From: Flavobacterium sp. MFBS3-15
Lineage (GTDB): Bacteria; Bacteroidota; Bacteroidia; Flavobacteriales; Flavobacteriaceae
DNA length: 64,000 nucleotides
Assembly (NCBI RefSeq): GCF_026107645.2
Contig: NZ_JAPCHV010000001.1
Span: forward strand, 186,001-250,000
Reading direction: 5' to 3'
Position numbers and translations under genes: made by a program. The notes under the pieces are model-generated. The model was not told the origin of the DNA and did no database searches. It saw only the letters and a list, made by a program, of their open reading frames with translations. Within the stretch, counting starts at the first letter, position 1. The number at the start of each line of letters is the position of its first letter. Of this stretch, positions 63,167 through 64,000 are shown piece after piece.

Positions 63167-63583
63167 TTATACCAAGGTAGCCGAAAGTGTTATCTCAGCA
63201 TTAAGTACTTTAGATACCGGGCATATTTCTTTCGCTTTCTGGGCGGTTGTCTGGAAATCCTGTTCGGTGATGCCCGGAACGGTAGCCTCCAGTTTCAGGT
63301 GGATTTTGGTAATGGTGCCGTCTTCAAAAGTAAGCTGTGCTTCCGTATCAAGGTTTTCAGGCGTAAAGCCAAGCTCGCTAAGCAGGAAGCTCAACTGCAT
63401 CGTGTAGCATCCTGAGTGTGCCGCAGCAATAAGCTCTTCCGGGTTGGTGCCTACGCCTTCTGCAAAGCGGGTTTTGAACGATAGCTGCGCTTTGTCGAGC
63501 GTGGTGCTTTGAGTGCTGATGGTTCCTTGTCCTTCCATGCCTGTACCTTTCCAGTTGGCATTTGCTTTTCTTGTAAATTTCAT
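63167..63583 (-). CDS. OsmC/Ohr family peroxiredoxin-like protein
   Basis: A 138-residue OsmC-family protein. The two redox cysteines are Cys59 in AAAHSGCYTMQL and Cys121 in KEICPVSKVL, and the conserved Glu is in GTNPEELIAAAHSG. The start MKFTRKANANWKGTGMEGQG and length fit the OsmC subgroup rather than Ohr. Such proteins reduce organic hydroperoxides with a dithiol cofactor. It has a well-formed promoter and is divergent from an oxyR-like gene with 110 bases between the starts, which suggests control by that regulator (inference). Confidence 0.92.
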   Translation of the reverse strand: MKFTRKANANWKGTGMEGQGTISTQSTTLDKAQLSFKTRFAEGVGTNPEELIAAAHSGCYTMQLSFLLSELGFTPENLDTEAQLTFEDGTITKIHLKLEATVPGITEQDFQTTAQKAKEICPVSKVLNAEITLSATLV

Positions 63584-63624
63584 GGTTATTGATTTTAAGA
63601 TTATTGTTCCGTTGAATTACAGAC

Positions 63625-63654
63625 AAATTTACGGCGGATGTGTTATCGAATCAA
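63625..63654 (-). promoter_or_regulatory. Probable promoter of the osmC-like gene
   Basis: On the minus strand TTTG (TTG at 63652-63654) and TAAATTTG (63625-63632) are 19 bases apart, an exact fit to the Flavobacterium TTG-N(17-23)-TAnnTTTG pattern. The start codon at 63583 lies about 40 bases downstream. Confidence 0.7.
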
Positions 63655-63693
63655 ATTAATAATTTTATATCTTTATTAATAATTTTTATAATC

Positions 63694-64000
63694 ATGACAC
63701 TCCAACAACTCAGATACATTGTCGCACTCGACGAACACCGCCATTTTGCCAAGGCTGCCGAGGTATGCATGGTAACACAGCCGGGCCTTACCATACAGCT
63801 GAAAAACCTTGAAGAGGAGCTTGGCATTAAGATATTCGACCGTGATAAAGTCCCCCTAAAGCCTACCGAAGCCGGGCAAGAAATTATCATACGGGCTAAA
63901 AAGACATTGTATGAGGCAGATGGGATACGCGATTTTGTCATCGGGCAAAAGGACAACCTCCACGGCACTGTCACCATTGGGGTCATCAGCACATTATCTC
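63694..64000 (+). CDS. oxyR: LysR family regulator, OxyR-like, 5' part only
   Basis: The first 102 residues of a LysR-type regulator run to the window end. The N-terminal winged helix-turn-helix is clear: MTLQQLRYIVALDEHRHFAK (1-20), AAEVCMVTQPGLTIQLKNLE (21-40), EELGIKIFDRDKVPLKPTEA (41-60) and GQEIIIRAKKTLYEA. KDNLHGTVTIGVISTLS begins the effector domain. The similarity to OxyR (LRYIVALDEHRHFAKAAE and PLKPTEAG) and the divergent osmC-like gene support an oxidative-stress role. The redox Cys pair of OxyR lies beyond the window, so the assignment remains provisional. Confidence 0.82.
   Translation, partial: MTLQQLRYIVALDEHRHFAKAAEVCMVTQPGLTIQLKNLEEELGIKIFDRDKVPLKPTEAGQEIIIRAKKTLYEADGIRDFVIGQKDNLHGTVTIGVISTLS

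Overview
The window is a 64 kb chromosomal stretch from a member of the Bacteroidota, most likely the family Flavobacteriaceae and close to Flavobacterium. The evidence is a secreted giant protein ending in a type IX secretion (type B) sorting domain, a SecD-SecF fusion, several DUF4252, DUF1573 and CarboxypepD_reg-like proteins, many signal peptides ending in AQ, lipoproteins with SC or GC lipoboxes, and repeated matches to the TAnnTTTG -7 promoter element known from Flavobacterium. No tRNA, rRNA, CRISPR array, insertion sequence or prophage was recognised.

Layout. 0-2.8 kb: a minus-strand operon of an ECF sigma factor, a putative anti-sigma factor and three tandem DUF4252 exported proteins. 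2.9-7.6 kb: an S41 protease lipoprotein, then a cobalamin riboswitch controlling a BtuB-like TonB receptor and a BtuG-like beta-propeller lipoprotein. 7.7-11.9 kb: a TIGR01777 SDR protein, a TPR protein and two exported proteins of unknown role in AT-rich DNA. 12.2-22.6 kb: mostly core genes (gyrB, DUF6588-like protein, mdh; secDF; exbB, exbD, tonB), ending in a DUF6364/PIN toxin-antitoxin pair. 22.6-26.0 kb: folE, cysS, yidD and lgt as a tight minus-strand operon. 26.4-33.4 kb: a small exported protein and a 2,209-residue repeat protein, probably a surface adhesin. 33.5-42.2 kb: DinB-like protein, Crp/Fnr regulator, aminotransferase, DUF1573 protein, valS, pheT. 42.3-45.3 kb: an AT-rich island of five exported proteins of unknown function in which an adjacent gene pair is duplicated. 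45.5-53.3 kb: M14 carboxypeptidase, TPR protein, GH114-like lipoprotein with a DUF2490-like barrel, and a PAS histidine kinase with a single-domain response regulator. 53.5-64 kb: dnaK, a repeat-rich spacer, a GH5 lipoprotein, three related CarboxypepD_reg genes (one frameshifted), an esterase-like lipoprotein, a C40 peptidase, a thiolase, a small membrane-anchored protein, an OsmC-family protein, and the 5' end of an oxyR-like gene divergent from it.

The working units are envelope-centred: B12 uptake (BtuB/BtuG powered by ExbBD-TonB), protein export and lipidation (SecDF, YidD, Lgt, T9SS cargo), and outer-membrane or extracellular hydrolases (S41, M14, GH114, GH5, C40). The spacers carry at least three kinds of palindromic repeat (GTCATTGCGAG type, GTCATTTCGAC type, GCCACGAA type), one of them in a 177-bp tandem duplication.

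The parts least explained by known biology are the duplicated exported cassette at 42.3-45.3 kb, the four-Cys / membrane segment / CarboxypepD_reg proteins at 57.3-59.2 kb, and the 293-bp nested fold-back element at 36.0-36.3 kb. All family names are from reading the sequence; no database search was run.
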